This document shows, in pieces, positions 1 through 10,933 of a DNA stretch of 64,000 nt. The position numbers were made by a program, and so were the translations under genes. This stretch comes from Amblyomma americanum (taxonomy: Eukaryota; Arthropoda; Arachnida; Ixodida; Ixodidae). How positions within the stretch are numbered: position 1 is the first letter of the stretch; each line of letters opens with the position of its first letter. The stretch spans positions 58,881,149-58,945,148 of the forward strand of contig NC_135505.1 of NCBI RefSeq assembly GCF_052857255.1. The letters are read 5' to 3'. The notes under the pieces are model-generated. The model worked only from the letters and a program-made list of their open reading frames with translations. It had not been told where the DNA came from and searched no databases.

Positions 1-455
1 CACCGTTGATCCCCTGGCCCAAGCCCTCGGAGGACGGTGGGAGGCTCACCCTTCGCCGCACCATAAAAGAGGTCTACCTTGAGCTCCGCCTCGACAAACG
101 CCTTTACCCTCCTCCTCATCCATCACTCACAGTGCCGGAGTCTCGCCTTCTTCGGCACATTCAGATGAATGCAGTTATCACCCCGTCCCGCCTCTTCCTC
201 TATCGCTATCGATCGGACCCTTCCTGTCCCAACTGCCCCTGCATCTATGCGGACCTGGCCCATTGCCTCTTCTATTGCCCGGCTGCTCAGCAGTCGGGTT
301 CCTTCCCCCCACCCTTTCTATCCATCACCACCTGGCTCGACTGGCTTGGCGCTGAAGGGGAAGAAGAACAGCGGCTTCTGGTCGCCCAGGCGGTCGACAT
401 GCTCGGCCTATAAATTATGGTCGAATAAAAGTCTTTACTACTACTACTACTACTT
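1..455 (+). mobile_element. 3' end of an I-group-like non-LTR retrotransposon (5' part outside window)
   Basis: An open frame at 6-413 encodes the extreme C-terminus of a non-LTR ORF2. It contains the tick-retroelement pattern LLRHIQMNAVITPSRLF followed by a Cys-rich knuckle (CPNCP, then H and C about 8 and 12 residues later), which normally follows the RNase H domain. The stop codon is followed by an AATAAA signal at about 425 and a short ACT/TAC tail (about 435-453), as expected for a retroposed 3' end. No start is seen because the coding region enters from outside the window. The family assignment rests on recalled tick elements; the 3'-end structure is seen directly. Confidence 0.7.
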
Positions 456-1400
456 CGCGCGAGGCGACGACAGCTGGGCACCTCGGATTTACACGAAGCA
501 TGGACACCGACTGCACGTATACAGCGATGGCTCAGTGAATCTTTCCAATTCCTCGAGTGCCATAGTCATCCCCGGAAGGGCCATAGTTAAGAAAGTGAAA
601 AAATTACACCTGACTTCATCGGCTGGTGCAGATCTTACTGCTATTCGATTTGTGCCGCCATTGACGAGATCACGAAGAAACACCCAGGAATGGCCGGTAT
701 TCACTGATTTAAAGGCAGCCCTCCAAGCGTTACATTCTGTTCTTCGTCATTGGTCCTGTGAACAACTGGTCGAGGAAATCCAAGAGCTCCACTACACCAC
801 AATCAATATAGGCACGATATTGTCTACCAGCGGCATCGCAGGCAACCAACACGCGGACGAGGACGCGCGAACTGCTCACCATGAGGGTGATTGTGTGTCC
901 ATTCCCACCTCGAGAGCCGAAACAGCGGGTAAGCTTAGACCACTAGCGCAGGACGTCACGCTTGCCGCGTGGATTTCGTGCCAATTTTTGAATTCGCGTA
1001 TAAAAGGCTTGAGCCCAGATCAAAAGCTCCGGCTTCCATCCAGTCTACCACGAAGTGAAGCAAATTTGCTGATTCGCCTGTGGCTTGGTGTAGCTTTCAC
1101 CAAGCATTACTCTTTCCTAACCAGTATGACTGATAGCTCTTCATGTGCCATCTGCAGGTGTCACGACACTATAGCCTTCTTTGTGAATGCCCTGCCCAGG
1201 GCGCCAGAAGGCAGTCTCTCTGCATTGCACTGGAGCGTCTAGATCCCTGCCCACTGATGGAAATGAAGATTCTCGGCGACTGGCCGCGGCGATCGTGGGC
1301 TGTGAAGGCCTCCAAGGCACGGCTCCGCTTCTTGAGAACTTCTGGTCTGCACGATAGGCTGTGACTTTACAAAAATCTGTAACTTTGCATAGAGACTTCA
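456..1400 (+). pseudogene. RNase H and C-terminal domain of a non-LTR retrotransposon, frameshifted
   Basis: Starting just after the tail of the preceding element, the frame reads an RNase H fold: VYSDGS (first catalytic Asp), a ADLTAI block where Glu is expected (E to D change), VFTDLKAAL (third acidic residue), and GIAGNQHADEDAR near the C-terminus. A Cys knuckle begins CAICRCHDTI. The frame is then lost near 1,185 and continues one frame over as LLCECPAQGA and KILGDWPRRS, ending LHDRL at about 1,364. The frameshift and the changed Glu mark it as dead. The open frame that joins it to the upstream element is chance read-through of two unrelated 3' ends. T/C-rich 3' sequence follows to about 1,440. 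Confidence 0.75.
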
Positions 1401-1944
1401 ATTTCCTACTCCTCTTTTCTCCTTCATCTGTTTATCCGAAAACATCCTTTCTCACCATGCAGGGTAGAAAACAGGTTATTTTTCCGGTTAACGTTTCTGC
1501 CTTTCCTCCCCCTACTCCTCCTGCTCTCAATTCAAGACACATAATCCTGGCCATGACTTTCTACTGACGACGCACACTACATCAAGAGTGGTCGTTACTG
1601 TGAATCCCACAAACGCTGTCAATTAGAGTTCAAGAATTATTATAGCGAATTCAACCACCGGAAAGACTTTTTTATCAAATCAGCATGAACCTAGTTCGTG
1701 CTTCTCCGCATCGACACCTGCTAAGAAACCGAGAAACGGCTACTTGACCCGCTATGCCGTAGCGAATGCTCTGAATTGTGCGAAGAAACATGTGTAACGT
1801 TCCTGTGTATATAAAGCTCGGTACAACCTGCTGGAAAAAGGTTCTAAGCTGCTGTTTTTAGGGGCCATATACCCGGTCAAACATATCTTGCTTGGCAGGC
1901 AATCTTAGGAAGGGGCCCAACTTTGGAACACTAGCTGATTTCTA
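1401..1944. other. No gene recognised; pyrimidine-rich then mixed sequence
   Basis: Between the RNase H pseudogene and the first Gypsy LTR I see no convincing coding segment. The first 150 bases are T/C-rich, probably the 3' UTR of the preceding element. A TATATAAAG stretch occurs near 1,811, but nothing downstream supports a gene. Confidence 0.4.
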
Positions 1945-2322
1945 AAATGGTGCTGCAAATCTCTGTGCTATTTCTTTGTTCATTCTTCAAAGCTGCCGGC
2001 CCGCTGTTTTAACGCTTGGTTTGCAAGACGCAACCACATTTATCAAGATTGATCGCATTCAGGCGGAGCTGATTTTACGTTGTTCCAGTATGATCTGGTA
2101 AACTTGTACGCCCTGTATCAAAAGTTGGTTATTATCTTTACTTTGAGAGTGAACGAAAGCGGCAGGGATTCCGCTCGACGACAGCATAGCACGCTTGTTG
2201 CTACGCCGCCGCCGCCGGGTCATTGTGTTCTTCGTGGGCTCAAGTGAGCCTAATAAAGAGTTTCGTTTGGAAAGCATTTTCACTCTCTACCTGCACACCG
2301 GACTGCCGTCATCATTGCGTGA
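1945..2322 (+). repeat. 5' LTR of Gypsy copy 1
   Basis: It starts at AATGGTGC and shares TTTGTTCATTCTTCAAAG plus a GCCGGC block with 8,837-8,905. It also shares GGAGCTGATT, ACGTTGTTC and a CTGCTACGCCGC-like block with 13,985-14,235. It ends at about CGTGACA. A TGGTTGAGGTGCTGGG stretch follows that could be the tRNA primer-binding site; Gypsy copy 2 has TGGTGGAGGTGCC in the equivalent position. Confidence 0.75.
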
Positions 2323-2334
2323 CATCTGGTTGAG

Positions 2335-3460
2335 GTGCTGGGTTATCATCCATGTACCGGACACACCCTTCAAGTGACGTCGGCCCTCTGCGCTTCACAA
2401 AAGAGAACAAGCCACCCTTTGACCAAGCCAGCCTACGTTTCCAAGGGGTGCAGGTTCGGGACCCTTCCACACCGCACCCAACAAGGAAAAGACGCTGCTA
2501 CGAGAACCTCAACCTCACCGTGGATGTCCACCTCGATCATACTGCAGCAGTCGTGGGTTCCGCCAACTTTCAATGGATCTCTAGGCAAAAATCCCGAACA
2601 ATGGTTGAACCAATTTGACTGCGCGGCATCATTCAAAAATTAGGATTATTGGCCTAAAATTGGACACGTCTTTTTCCCACTGCAGGCCTCAGGACATATG
2701 TGGCACAAAAATTGCGAGTTGTCCCTAACCACATGGGGGCTATTCAAGATGTAACTTTTGAAGGTATTCACCAGTGTCGTGACGAAGAAAGTGCTGAACG
2801 ACTCCTCGAGTCCAACTTCCAGCTCGCGAATGAGCCCGTCCGTGGTTACGTGGAAGAACTAAAGCGCCTCTTTCGCCGCGCCGACCCCGAGATGACCGAT
2901 GAAAGGAAAGTTCAGCTATTAATGTGTGGCCTGAAAGAACAGCTATTTTGCAGCATAGTTCGCAAGCCGCCACAAACCGTCGATGAATTCATTAAAGAAG
3001 CTTGCATGATCTACAAGACCCTCGTTGTCCGGACTCTCCTCTATAACTACACTGAACATGTCTGTGCAATTCGCCCGGGCACTACGAACACCACCAGCTT
3101 CAACTTGCGGGAATTTATTCACAAAATTATCCGCAAGGAGCTACGACGACTGCTGCCAACCTCTCTGCAGCCTCAAGCAGCGACGTTCTTGGATATGACG
3201 CTAGTAGTGCTACAGGCACTTGGCACCTCGACTTCGACGGCCACGCAACACCAGGCGGTGATTTATGCCGCCGCGAAGCGCAGCCCAAGGCGTCCCCCCA
3301 CTCAGCGCAAAGAGCCGTAAACAGCGCCCCAAAGATCTCAATCATCCGCCCGTCCAACTTAGCTGCAAGCTCACCCAAGAAAAGCCGACATCTGAAGGAC
3401 CCCGACCAGCGCCACCCAATCTGCTTCCATTGCAGTGAACCCGTTCGCGTACTTCGGCAG
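2335..3460 (+). pseudogene. gag: Gypsy copy 1 gag (capsid and remnant of zinc knuckle), frameshifted
   Basis: Gag is the structural polyprotein that packages the element RNA. The capsid-like part appears in two frames. ILQQSWVPPTFNGS and NPEQWLNQF (about 2,548-2,620) lie in the first. After loss of frame between about 2,640 and 2,800, SAERLLESNFQLANE, YVEELKRLFRRADPEM and EQLFCSIVRKPPQTVDEF follow in the second (about 2,790-2,990). A vestige of the nucleocapsid CCHC knuckle, ICFHCSEP, occurs near 3,418 and is followed by stops. The domain order and spacing match recalled tick Gypsy gag proteins. It cannot encode an intact protein. Confidence 0.75.
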
Positions 3461-3581
3461 TGACCCTAGAAAAGATTCGACTTGCGTGGCGTCACAGTTG
3501 ATGCAGCACGACCCCGTCATGGCCAAAGACCGCAGGATACCAAACGAGTACATGTGTCGAGAGGACTAAGTGCCATATTAT

Positions 3582-4532
3582 TTTATTATTATTATTATTT
3601 ATTGATACTGCAGGCCAATAAACTGGCCCTAGCAGGAGGGGCAATACAGTAAAAAGTGTGACAATGCAAAACAACAATAAACACTAACGAAAAATAATGC
3701 TGGGTGTAGCAGTGTTACTCAATGAATACGCTCTGGCACCAGCACAATAACGAACAAAACATGAAGAGTGGCACATGTGAAATAACAAACAGGCGGGCAA
3801 TTTTTACTCAGAACAACAGAAATTTTTCGGGGGGAAAAAAAAGGCATCACAAAGTGAAGGAGTTAGGAAAACATAACAGATTCTGAACACTGGTTTTGTT
3901 TCAGTTAGTTTATGGAAGAAAGATGTTTTTCCAGCTCTTCTGCAAAGTTTTGTGACTGCAATACATCGACAGGTATAGAATTCCATTCATGTATAGTACG
4001 CGGAAAGAAACTATTCATATGGGATTTTGTTTTAGAAAATATTGGCGTAAGTGAAAGGTTATGTCTGTGTCTTGTCTGGCGTGAACTTAGAGGTTTTACG
4101 TAATGAGGCTGCTGAAGTGCGCTTTTTCCATTTATAATGTTATGTAAAAACTGGAGACGACTTATCTTCCGCCTGTTTTCCAGCGTACTGATTTTATTTG
4201 CAAGCATTATTAAAGACGCAGAATCCTCTCTTTTATATTTACTAAAGATGAATCTGATAGCCTTCCTTTGAACACGCTCTAAATTCATTATATTCTTTTT
4301 AGTATGAGGATCCCATACAACTGCTGCATACTCCAGTTTGGAACGGACAAATGTGTTGTATGCTAACATTTTGGTATTTGCAGGTGCATTTCTAAGTTTC
4401 CTTTTCAAGAACCACAATTTGCGCAATGCTGCTGAACATGTAATGGAAATATGGTTTGACCAAGAGAGTTTACTGTTGAATGTGAGACCCAAATACTTGT
4501 ATTTTTCAACCTCAGATATTATCTTATCTCAG
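3582..4532 (-). mobile_element. 5'-truncated CR1/L2-like non-LTR retrotransposon (insertion A)
   Basis: Read on the minus strand, it ends in a 3' UTR containing CCTCCTGCTAGGGCCAG and GGCCTGCAGTATC, then an AAT-rich tail at about 3,582-3,605. The same UTR type is found at 6,403-6,472 and 33,018-33,090. The copy begins within the RT C-terminal region at about 4,532. ATATTAT at 3,575-3,581 and 4,533-4,539 may be the target-site duplication, although it is AT-rich. It interrupts Gypsy copy 1 between gag and protease. Confidence 0.75.
3905..4492 (-). CDS. RT C-terminal region of CR1/L2-like element, open but partial
   Basis: This 195-codon open frame is the thumb and C-terminal part of a non-LTR reverse transcriptase. 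Motifs in order: LTFNSKLSWSNHI, LWFLKRKLRNAP, VRSKLEYAAVVWDPHTKK, LERVQRKAIRFIFSKY, ENRRKISRLQFLH and FFPRTIHEWNSIP. These are diagnostic of CR1/L2-type elements. The RT catalytic motifs and endonuclease are absent because the copy is 5'-truncated, so it is not functional. The lack of stops suggests a younger insertion than the surrounding Gypsy. Confidence 0.8.
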   Translation of the reverse strand: MGLTFNSKLSWSNHISITCSAALRKLWFLKRKLRNAPANTKMLAYNTFVRSKLEYAAVVWDPHTKKNIMNLERVQRKAIRFIFSKYKREDSASLIMLANKISTLENRRKISRLQFLHNIINGKSALQQPHYVKPLSSRQTRHRHNLSLTPIFSKTKSHMNSFFPRTIHEWNSIPVDVLQSQNFAEELEKHLSSIN

Positions 4533-4869
4533 ATATTATCAGCCATCTTTTCCGCTCACATCGCCTTCCACACCACATTTTTCGTCCCCAGGCCGCAGCT
4601 ACGCAGTGATTCCTCGCGGAGATCCCTCAGCCCTCGCAGGGGAAACAAAACACAGCAACCTTTAGATGTGAGGTTGCTTACCAGCGAAACAACAAAGATC
4701 CGCCACCAAACACGCCGCATGAAGACGCCGTATCCACTACGCTGAGGCCGCACGTAAGCACTAGCTCGAGCACGAAGCGACGGGACTGCAGAATGACGCC
4801 CCCACAAAGGAAAGTGGCAACGACACGCCGTGCCTACGATTCGCGTACCCGAACAAGCCGCGCTCCGAC

Positions 4870-5290
4870 GCTGAGGGCAACCTTCAACGCAATTGCCAGG
4901 ACATGTTACTTAGAAGCGGCTATAGTGGGCCTTAACGTTACCGCTCTTCTCGACACAGGAGCCGATTACTTGGTGATGAATGGAACATTCACTGCGCAGC
5001 TGAGGAAAGTCATGACCGCTTGGGATGGCCCACAAATTCGCTCCCCAGCATGACACCTCTTTACGCCACCAGGAAGATGCACAGCGTAAGTGACTTGCAA
5101 GGGACGTATCTATCCTGCGGATTTATCGCGGCTTTATCACCGACGACCGTTCCACTGTTCCCGCGACGTAATATTGGGCATCGATTTTCTAAATGCATAT
5201 GAGGCGATCAGCGACCTTCGATCCAAGCTCATCACGCTTTTGACGGACGAAGCCATCCCATCAGGAACAACCATGAAGTTTCGTGGCTGA
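4870..5290 (+). pseudogene. pol: Gypsy copy 1 aspartic protease, frameshifted
   Basis: The retropepsin active-site motif DTGAD (4,952-4,966) is preceded by GLNVTALL and followed by YLVMNGTF. The distal conserved block ILGIDFLNAYEAI is at about 5,171-5,210 in another frame, so at least two shifts break the domain between about 5,040 and 5,160. This enzyme would cleave the Gag-Pol polyprotein in virus-like particles. Order and spacing to gag and RT are as expected once insertion A is removed. Confidence 0.75.
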
Positions 5291-5321
5291 AGAAGAGAGG
5301 CTCTCGCCCCGATGAAGCGTC

Positions 5322-7500
5322 ATGATCATCGTAGGTGACACAGGTGCCAATAACATGAAAGCTCTCAACGAGCTGAACGTGGAGTTGCTTCTAGATCGAG
5401 GAATCGACATCGCAAGGGGCATTACACATTTCCGAAATGGTCAAGCTGAAGTGCAGCTGACAAACTTCGGGGAAGAATACCAACACGTCAACAAAGGAAC
5501 GACGATTGCTTTCTTCGACGCACTATCCAATGTTCGCGACGCCTTCGCCCTCTTCGATCGAGCCCTAGAAGATCCACCTAAGGAAGATAATAAGCACGAG
5601 TTCGACGTAATCCCAGCCATGCCCCGGAACAAATATGACTATATCCACAATCTGCCTCGATGATACAGCGAGTACTTCTCGTCATCGTCAAAAGGCCGGC
5701 AAACGCCAATTGCCAAGCATCGCATTGTAACCGACCAGTACTCTCGACCTCTCCACTAAAGTCGCTACCGTGTGTCACCCAGAGAACGACAAGCCATCTG
5801 GGACAAAGTGGAGGAAATGCTTGCGACGACGTCATCCAAGAGCCCCTGGGCGTCACCGCTTGTTCTATTGATAGGGACGGCGCAATTCCGTTCCGCCCCG
5901 ATAACCGCCACTTCAACAACATAACGAAGAAGGATATCTACCCCCTTCCCCGCTCCCCCCTCAGACGACACACTGGACCTGCTGTGCAACGCCAAGTATT
6001 TATCATGGATGAACCTCAAGAGTTCACTCTCATCTGCGATGTCTTCCCTTAACTTAAATACGCTCGCATCCCGCCGGAAAACTGGGTCCTTAAAGCTTCT
6101 TCGCTCAATAGTATATTCTGCTAATTGCCTTTCAGAGGGCAAGCTTATCTCATTTTCAGAACCATCTTTAACCAGGAGCCATCACGATCTTAATATCCAA
6201 CCTTTTTTGCCCGTACTAACGCTTTCAAATACAACTTTTTTCCGCGTACCGTGGAGAAATAGAACTCTTTGCATGGCAATATTCGTGCATTACCAATTTC
6301 GGATTTTGCGTCGGCAATTGAGTTGTAGCAATGTATGGTGTTGTATGCATCGTTTTTATCTGTAAATTCTTGTCATGTACCCTTTTATGCATAGAATTGT
6401 ACCACATCATATGTAACCACTCCTGCTATGGCCCCTATATTGAGGCTGCAGTATTTTCAAAAAAAAAATTGAAAGAGTGGGTACTGCCCAATTAAGGTCG
6501 ATCAAAGAGATCGCGAGAAGACCGCATTCATCACTCCGGATGGCCTTTTCAATTTCAAGATGATCCCATTTGGTCTCTCGTCCGCACCAGCGACCTTTCA
6601 GCGAGTAATAGATACAGTACTGGCAGGCGTAAGGCGAGAGATTTGTCTCGTATATTTAAATGAGGTTGTTTTCTTCGTCTCGAATTTCTAAGAGCACCTA
6701 AAAAGGCGCCGAACAGTACTAGAGGCAATCAAGTGGTCTGGACTGAACTTGAAAGCGAAGAAGTCCAACTTTGCCTATGAAGAGTTGCTGTTTCTAAGCC
6801 GCATCGTTAGCATGGAGGGAGTATTTCCAGACCCGCAGGAGACACGATAAGAAAGCAGTGCGCAGATACCTCACAATGTGCGCGTATTACCGACGATTGG
6901 TCAAGAACTTTCACGCACCTCCAAACCTCTGACCCAACTGACAAAGGCAGACGTACCATTTAGAAGGGAAGCGCTGCAAACATAAGCCTTCAGGGAACTT
7001 CAGCGTCATTTACATTCCCCACAAATCCTCGCGCACTGTGATGAAACTCCAAGATTGAAATTCAAACAGACGCAAGCAGCGTAGGCTTAGCTGCTGTCCT
7101 CATTCAGAAAGCCGATGGACTGGAGAAAGTAGGCACAAACGCTAGAGGCTCCCTGTCAAAGGCCGATGCTAACTATTCGGCAACTGAGAAGAAGTGCCTT
7201 GCCATCATCTAAGCTACATCAGGCTACATCAAAAATCTGCCCCTGCCTGTACGGATGACCAGTCAAGTTGGTCTGCGATCACCACGCACTGTGCTGGCTT
7301 GCCAGTTTAAATGACCCTTCCGGCCGCCTCGCACAATGGAGCCTGCGTCTCCGGGAGCTTGACGTCACCGTCGTTTACAGACCAAGATGCAAGCACTCTA
7401 ATGTCGACTGTCGGTCACGAGCCCCTCTAGATGCACCGCCGGCGGATTAGACGCCTTCCTGGGACCTATCACCTCCAGCTCATTTACGCAGCAGCAACGC
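5322..7500 (+). pseudogene. pol: Gypsy copy 1 reverse transcriptase and RNase H, interrupted and inactive
   Basis: The segment before the palm is open at 5,322-5,663 (LNVELLLDRGIDIARGI, FFDALSNVRDAF). RT fragments follow: VTDQYSRPL, YRVSPRERQAIWDKVEEML, SKSPWASP, then LCNAKYLSWMNLK, where insertion B enters at 6,023. The frame resumes at 6,479 with PIKVDQRDREKTAFITPDGL, FGLSSAPATFQRV and then YLNE (6,653-6,664), where YLDD is expected, so both catalytic aspartates are lost. The RNase H remnant includes GLAAVLIQKADGLEK, LSKADANYSATEKKCLAII and [19 protein letters not shown] (about 7,080-7,360). Multiple stops are present. Confidence 0.8.
6024..6472 (+). mobile_element. Short CR1/L2-like 3' fragment (insertion B) with 6-bp target duplication
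   Basis: The coding remnant SRRKTGSLKLLRSIVY is homologous to NRRKISRLQFLHNII of insertion A. The 3' UTR CCACTCCTGCTATGGCCCC, GAGGCTGCAGTATTTTC and an A-run end the copy. AAGAGT flanks it at 6,018-6,023 and 6,473-6,478. Deleting the insert plus one AAGAGT rejoins the Gypsy RT frame as NLK-SGY, which independently confirms the boundaries. It contains only the last part of ORF2 and the 3' UTR. Confidence 0.85.
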
Positions 7501-7559
7501 TAGAACCCAGACTGAAGATTCCTCATCAAGCACTTGGAAGGCAAAGTTTCTCCCCCCTC

Positions 7560-8735
7560 ACCTCATTCAAGTGAGTACTGTTCCTTCTGTGTACAGAATG
7601 ATGTTCTTATGAAGATCGAAGAACTTCGCTGCGAACAAAACAGTCCATCTCCTTGTTGCACCTATCAGTCTTCGCTTAGAATTTCTGCAGGCATCACACG
7701 ATGAGCTGACAGCTGAACATCTCGGGTTCTCTTGCACACTCAGGCTTATTCAAGACAAGTATTACTGGCCCCGACTGTCCGCCGATTTCGCACATTATGT
7801 GAAAACCTGCCGAGACTGTCATAACGAAAGGCTCCTTCTAGACGAACAGCAAGATTTCTGAACCCCACTCATCGCCTTTCCAGCAGAACGGCATGAACCT
7901 GCTTGGTCGTTTCCCGAAGTCGATGTCTGGAAATAAGTAGATCGTCAAAGCGACCGCCTACCCTACCCGCTTCGCCAAATCAAAAGCCCGACCAAACGAA
8001 TGAGCATCAGAAGTCGCTACATTTTTTGTCGAGTGCATCCTTCGGCGACACGACACGCCCGATATGCTCATCACGGACATAGTAATGGCATTCATGGCAG
8101 ACCTGAGGCAAGGCATCCTGCACAACAGCCAAATAAGCCACCGGAGGAAAACTGCACACCATCCGCAGAACAACGGGCTCACGGAGCGGCTGAACAAAAC
8201 CATCAATATCATGCTCGAAGTGTATGTCTATGCCGAACAGAATAGCTGGGACGTTATCCTGCCTTACTTCGTCTTCGCCTACAACAATGCAGTGTAGGAG
8301 ACCACATAAATGATGTCATTTAGGCTCGTCCATGGCAGGGTGGCCACGACCACGCTAGACGCCATGCTGCCCAACGTTAGAAAAGAAGAGAACGTCGACA
8401 TCACCGCCCACCTTTAACGCGCAGAAGCACCCCGAAGACTTCCCAGATTAAGGATCAAAGACTAGTCGGGGACCGACGCCAGGCGCTACAACCTACGAAG
8501 ACGCAACGCGGAATACAAGGTAGGCGACCGAGTCTGGTTTAGTCGTCCATTCGCCGCCTCGGATTCAGTGAAAAAAATTTTCGCCGCATCTTCGGCCCGT
8601 ACAAGGTCCTTTGTCGACTAGGTGAACTGGAATATACAGTCGTCTGAGGAAATGTCTGCATCCCAGGAACGCCGCACACGAGCAGAAGTATCTGTCGTCC
8701 GTCTGAGACCCTATTATGCGCGCTAAAGAGCGATG
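7560..8735 (+). pseudogene. pol: Gypsy copy 1 integrase, fragmented
   Basis: The zinc-binding region remnant reads YYWPRLSADFAHYV and KTCRDC (about 7,760-7,815). Catalytic-core pieces follow in several frames: MLITDIVMAF (8,064; one catalytic Asp context) and AHHPQNNGLTERLNKTI, with WDVILPYFVFAYNNA (about 8,245-8,292). A stop then precedes MSFRLVHGRVATTTLDAMLP. A GPY/F-type motif (RIFGPYKVLC) lies at about 8,585. The gene would insert the element cDNA into the genome. Numerous stops show it is dead. Confidence 0.75.
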
Positions 8736-8836
8736 TGTTTAAATTCTTGGTGTTTATTGTGCACTGTCTGTTTTATTTGTTTCTCGTCACCCTAATTGTT
8801 TCAAAGCATCGGGTCGATGCTTTTTTGAGACGAGAG

Positions 8837-8905
8837 TAATGGTGCGAATCTGTGTACTGTTTATTTGTTCATTCTTCAAAGACGCCGGCACGCGGCTTTA
8901 TCGCT
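8837..8905 (+). repeat. 3' LTR of Gypsy copy 1, left part
   Basis: It begins after a purine-containing run (TTTTTTGAGACGAGAG) that could be the polypurine tract. TAATGGTGCGAATCTGTG and TTGTTCATTCTTCAAAG match the start of the 5' LTR. Homology stops near 8,905, where I-group ORF1-like sequence begins. Confidence 0.7.
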
Positions 8906-9380
8906 GCTCCAGAGACGCCTGCGTCCGGAGCGGCATCGCGAAAAGCAGGCGTTCGGTGGGCTGACGTAGCAGCCGGGAAACATTTAAAATTGGCTCGTAA
9001 TAGTCAAGTTATGTTGTACAAGAGAGTAACCTTGTCAACACTCTTTGGCAGGAGATAGCGCAGCTGCGCGCAGAAATTCAGTCTCTAAAATCCCAGACAA
9101 CCAGGGAAAGTGATCGATCGCTTTTCATCGTTACGCAGCTCCGTCGCAAGATCGAGCCGATCTTGAAGCGTGCGTGGAAGCGTCAACAAAAAAAAACGCG
9201 GCAAGCAAAGCCCCATTGGACACTGCGACTTATCTCTCGCAAACAGTAGTGCAAATCAAATACGTGTCCACACGGGAGATTCAGAAAGAAGTCAAGATCC
9301 TGTGCAAGAAGATTTCAAGTCTTAGTTTGCCACACTCGAGCAAAGCATGAAGTTTTTGATATCACACATTTAAATTCTCC
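8906..9380 (+). pseudogene. ORF1 remnant of I-group element (coiled-coil part)
   Basis: The frame opens with ASRKAGVRWADVA and continues after a shift at about 9,050 with EIAQLRAEIQSLKSQ and SLFIVTQLRRKIEPILKR, a clear heptad-rich coiled coil. ORF1 proteins of these elements bind RNA and form ribonucleoprotein particles. It is broken by several stops and I cannot place its start. Confidence 0.55.
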
Positions 9381-9384
9381 TCAA

Positions 9385-10100
9385 TAAGAAGCAGTGCGAA
9401 GCACCACACACAAAAAAATGAATGTGGGATAGCTCAGCTAATCCAGAATATACAAAGCGAAAGCTGTCGGCGTTCATTGTGTTCATTGGCGTTGACAACA
9501 TTCGAGACGCTGATGATTTTGAGGAAAGGAAGGGTGCATGCGCTATGCTCTTAGCGGCTGCCCCGCGGCGGAGGATATAAGCCGCGGCGCGGCCGCTCGC
9601 CTCGGCAGAAGGCGCAATGGAAGACGACGACGCGGCTGGTGGCGGCGTGTGTAGCAAGCGGCATCTTCAGAGCCTGCAGGAAGCTGCTGCTACCGACCCC
9701 GATTAAACTGCCTTGCGTGAGGCTGTCCGTCTACATAAGAATGAAGAGCGGAGAGCTAAGCGCGTGTCGGAGACGACCGAGGTATACGTGAAGAACGTCT
9801 AGCCAAGCGCCTTAACCTACCACTAGCCGCGTCTTCTTCTTCCATTGCATCTTCTGCCAAGGCGAGCGGCCGCTCCGCGGCTTATTCTCTGCCAAGCGGT
9901 TATATAGCCGGCCTCCGCGATAAACACGCGCTTTCGGCGAACGTCTAACGATGACGCATAGCGCGCGGCAGTGGCCACCTGCGCCGCACGTGACGTCACT
10001 CGCGGCAGCGGCGAAAGGTCAGGCGACGGAGTCAGCGGCGGCTACCTGTGCCATGCGTGACGCAACTCGTGCTCCGACATACGCCGGCTCGCGCGAAGCG
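9385..10100. other. GC/CpG-rich block of unknown origin inside the I-group element
   Basis: About 700 bp separate the ORF1 remnant from the endonuclease of the surrounding element. Composition shifts sharply to CpG-rich (GCCGCGGCGCGGCCGC near 9,580). A plus-strand reading gives SKRHLQSLQEAAATD and LREAVRLHKNEERRAKR, charged helical sequence followed by stops. GCGGCCGCTC recurs near 9,590 and 9,865. It may be a nonautonomous insertion or a promoter-like CpG segment; I do not recognise it. Confidence 0.35.
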
Positions 10101-10189
10101 CGGTGTTGACATGCTTAGTGAAGCTTTTCGCCTCAAAAGAAGACCCAATCTCAGCGACCGGCCCAAGCTCAGCAAAACTCTTCATAATG

Positions 10190-10933
10190 GGGATCTTGAA
10201 GAATAACGCTCTACAGTGGAATTGCCGGAGCTTTCGCCAAAAGAACCTTATCCTTAAATCTCAGATTAAAATGTGCAAACCGTTAACCACCCTGCTTAAA
10301 GAAACGGGAGGACTGTGTACCCATCAACGGTACAGGGTGTTCTCAGATGCCGCTATAGAACAGAAGGCAAAAGACATGAGTGAAGTTATAGCAACTAGTC
10401 CTCATGCTCACAAATTGTGATGCGACGCATATCCCCTTTCTAAAGCCATTAATGAATATCGAGAGGTCGTCATTGTAAAGATGAGGCCTCCGGGTCGTAA
10501 GCCCATAATTGGGGTGTCAGTTTACTACAGGCCTCTTACCACACAGCTCAGGGTGGACAAATATGACTGGCTTCAACCACTCGTTGCAACCAATTACCAT
10601 AGCCTAGTATTTGTTGGCGGTGACTTCAATGCCAAAAACGTTCTTTGGGGTTACTCCATTACCGACTGCAGGGGGCGTAGTCTTGAAGAAGCCATGAAGT
10701 TTTCTAACCTACACCTTTGCAACGAGCCACATGGGCTCACGCGTGTCGGCCTCCACGCTAGACAAACCGACACTACAGCGGACATCACTCTTGCAGCCCC
10801 TGGCGCGGTAGAACGCTGGGAAATTTTAACTACATGCAGCAGTAATCACTTACCCATTGCCATCCGTGTCAAGAACAAACGACTTCGGGACAAGAAAATG
10901 TTGCCCTCACTTCACTGGCATTGCTTTCTTTAA
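10190..10933 (+). pseudogene. Apurinic-like endonuclease domain of the I-group ORF2
   Basis: The domain nicks target DNA to prime reverse transcription. It begins ALQWNCRSFRQKN (about 10,208). After a stop near 10,418, a 150-codon open frame (10,481-10,933) contains IGVSVYYRPL, VFVGGDFNAKN (about 10,605-10,637) and DCRGRSLEEAM. The terminal motif reads SSNHLPI (about 10,838-10,858) where SDHLPI is expected, so the catalytic Asp is replaced by Asn. With the internal stop, this domain is inactive. Confidence 0.8.

Noticed and set aside
169..1242. A single 357-codon protein
   Set aside because: It is read-through in an alternative frame across the 3' end of one retroelement and the RNase H fragment of another.
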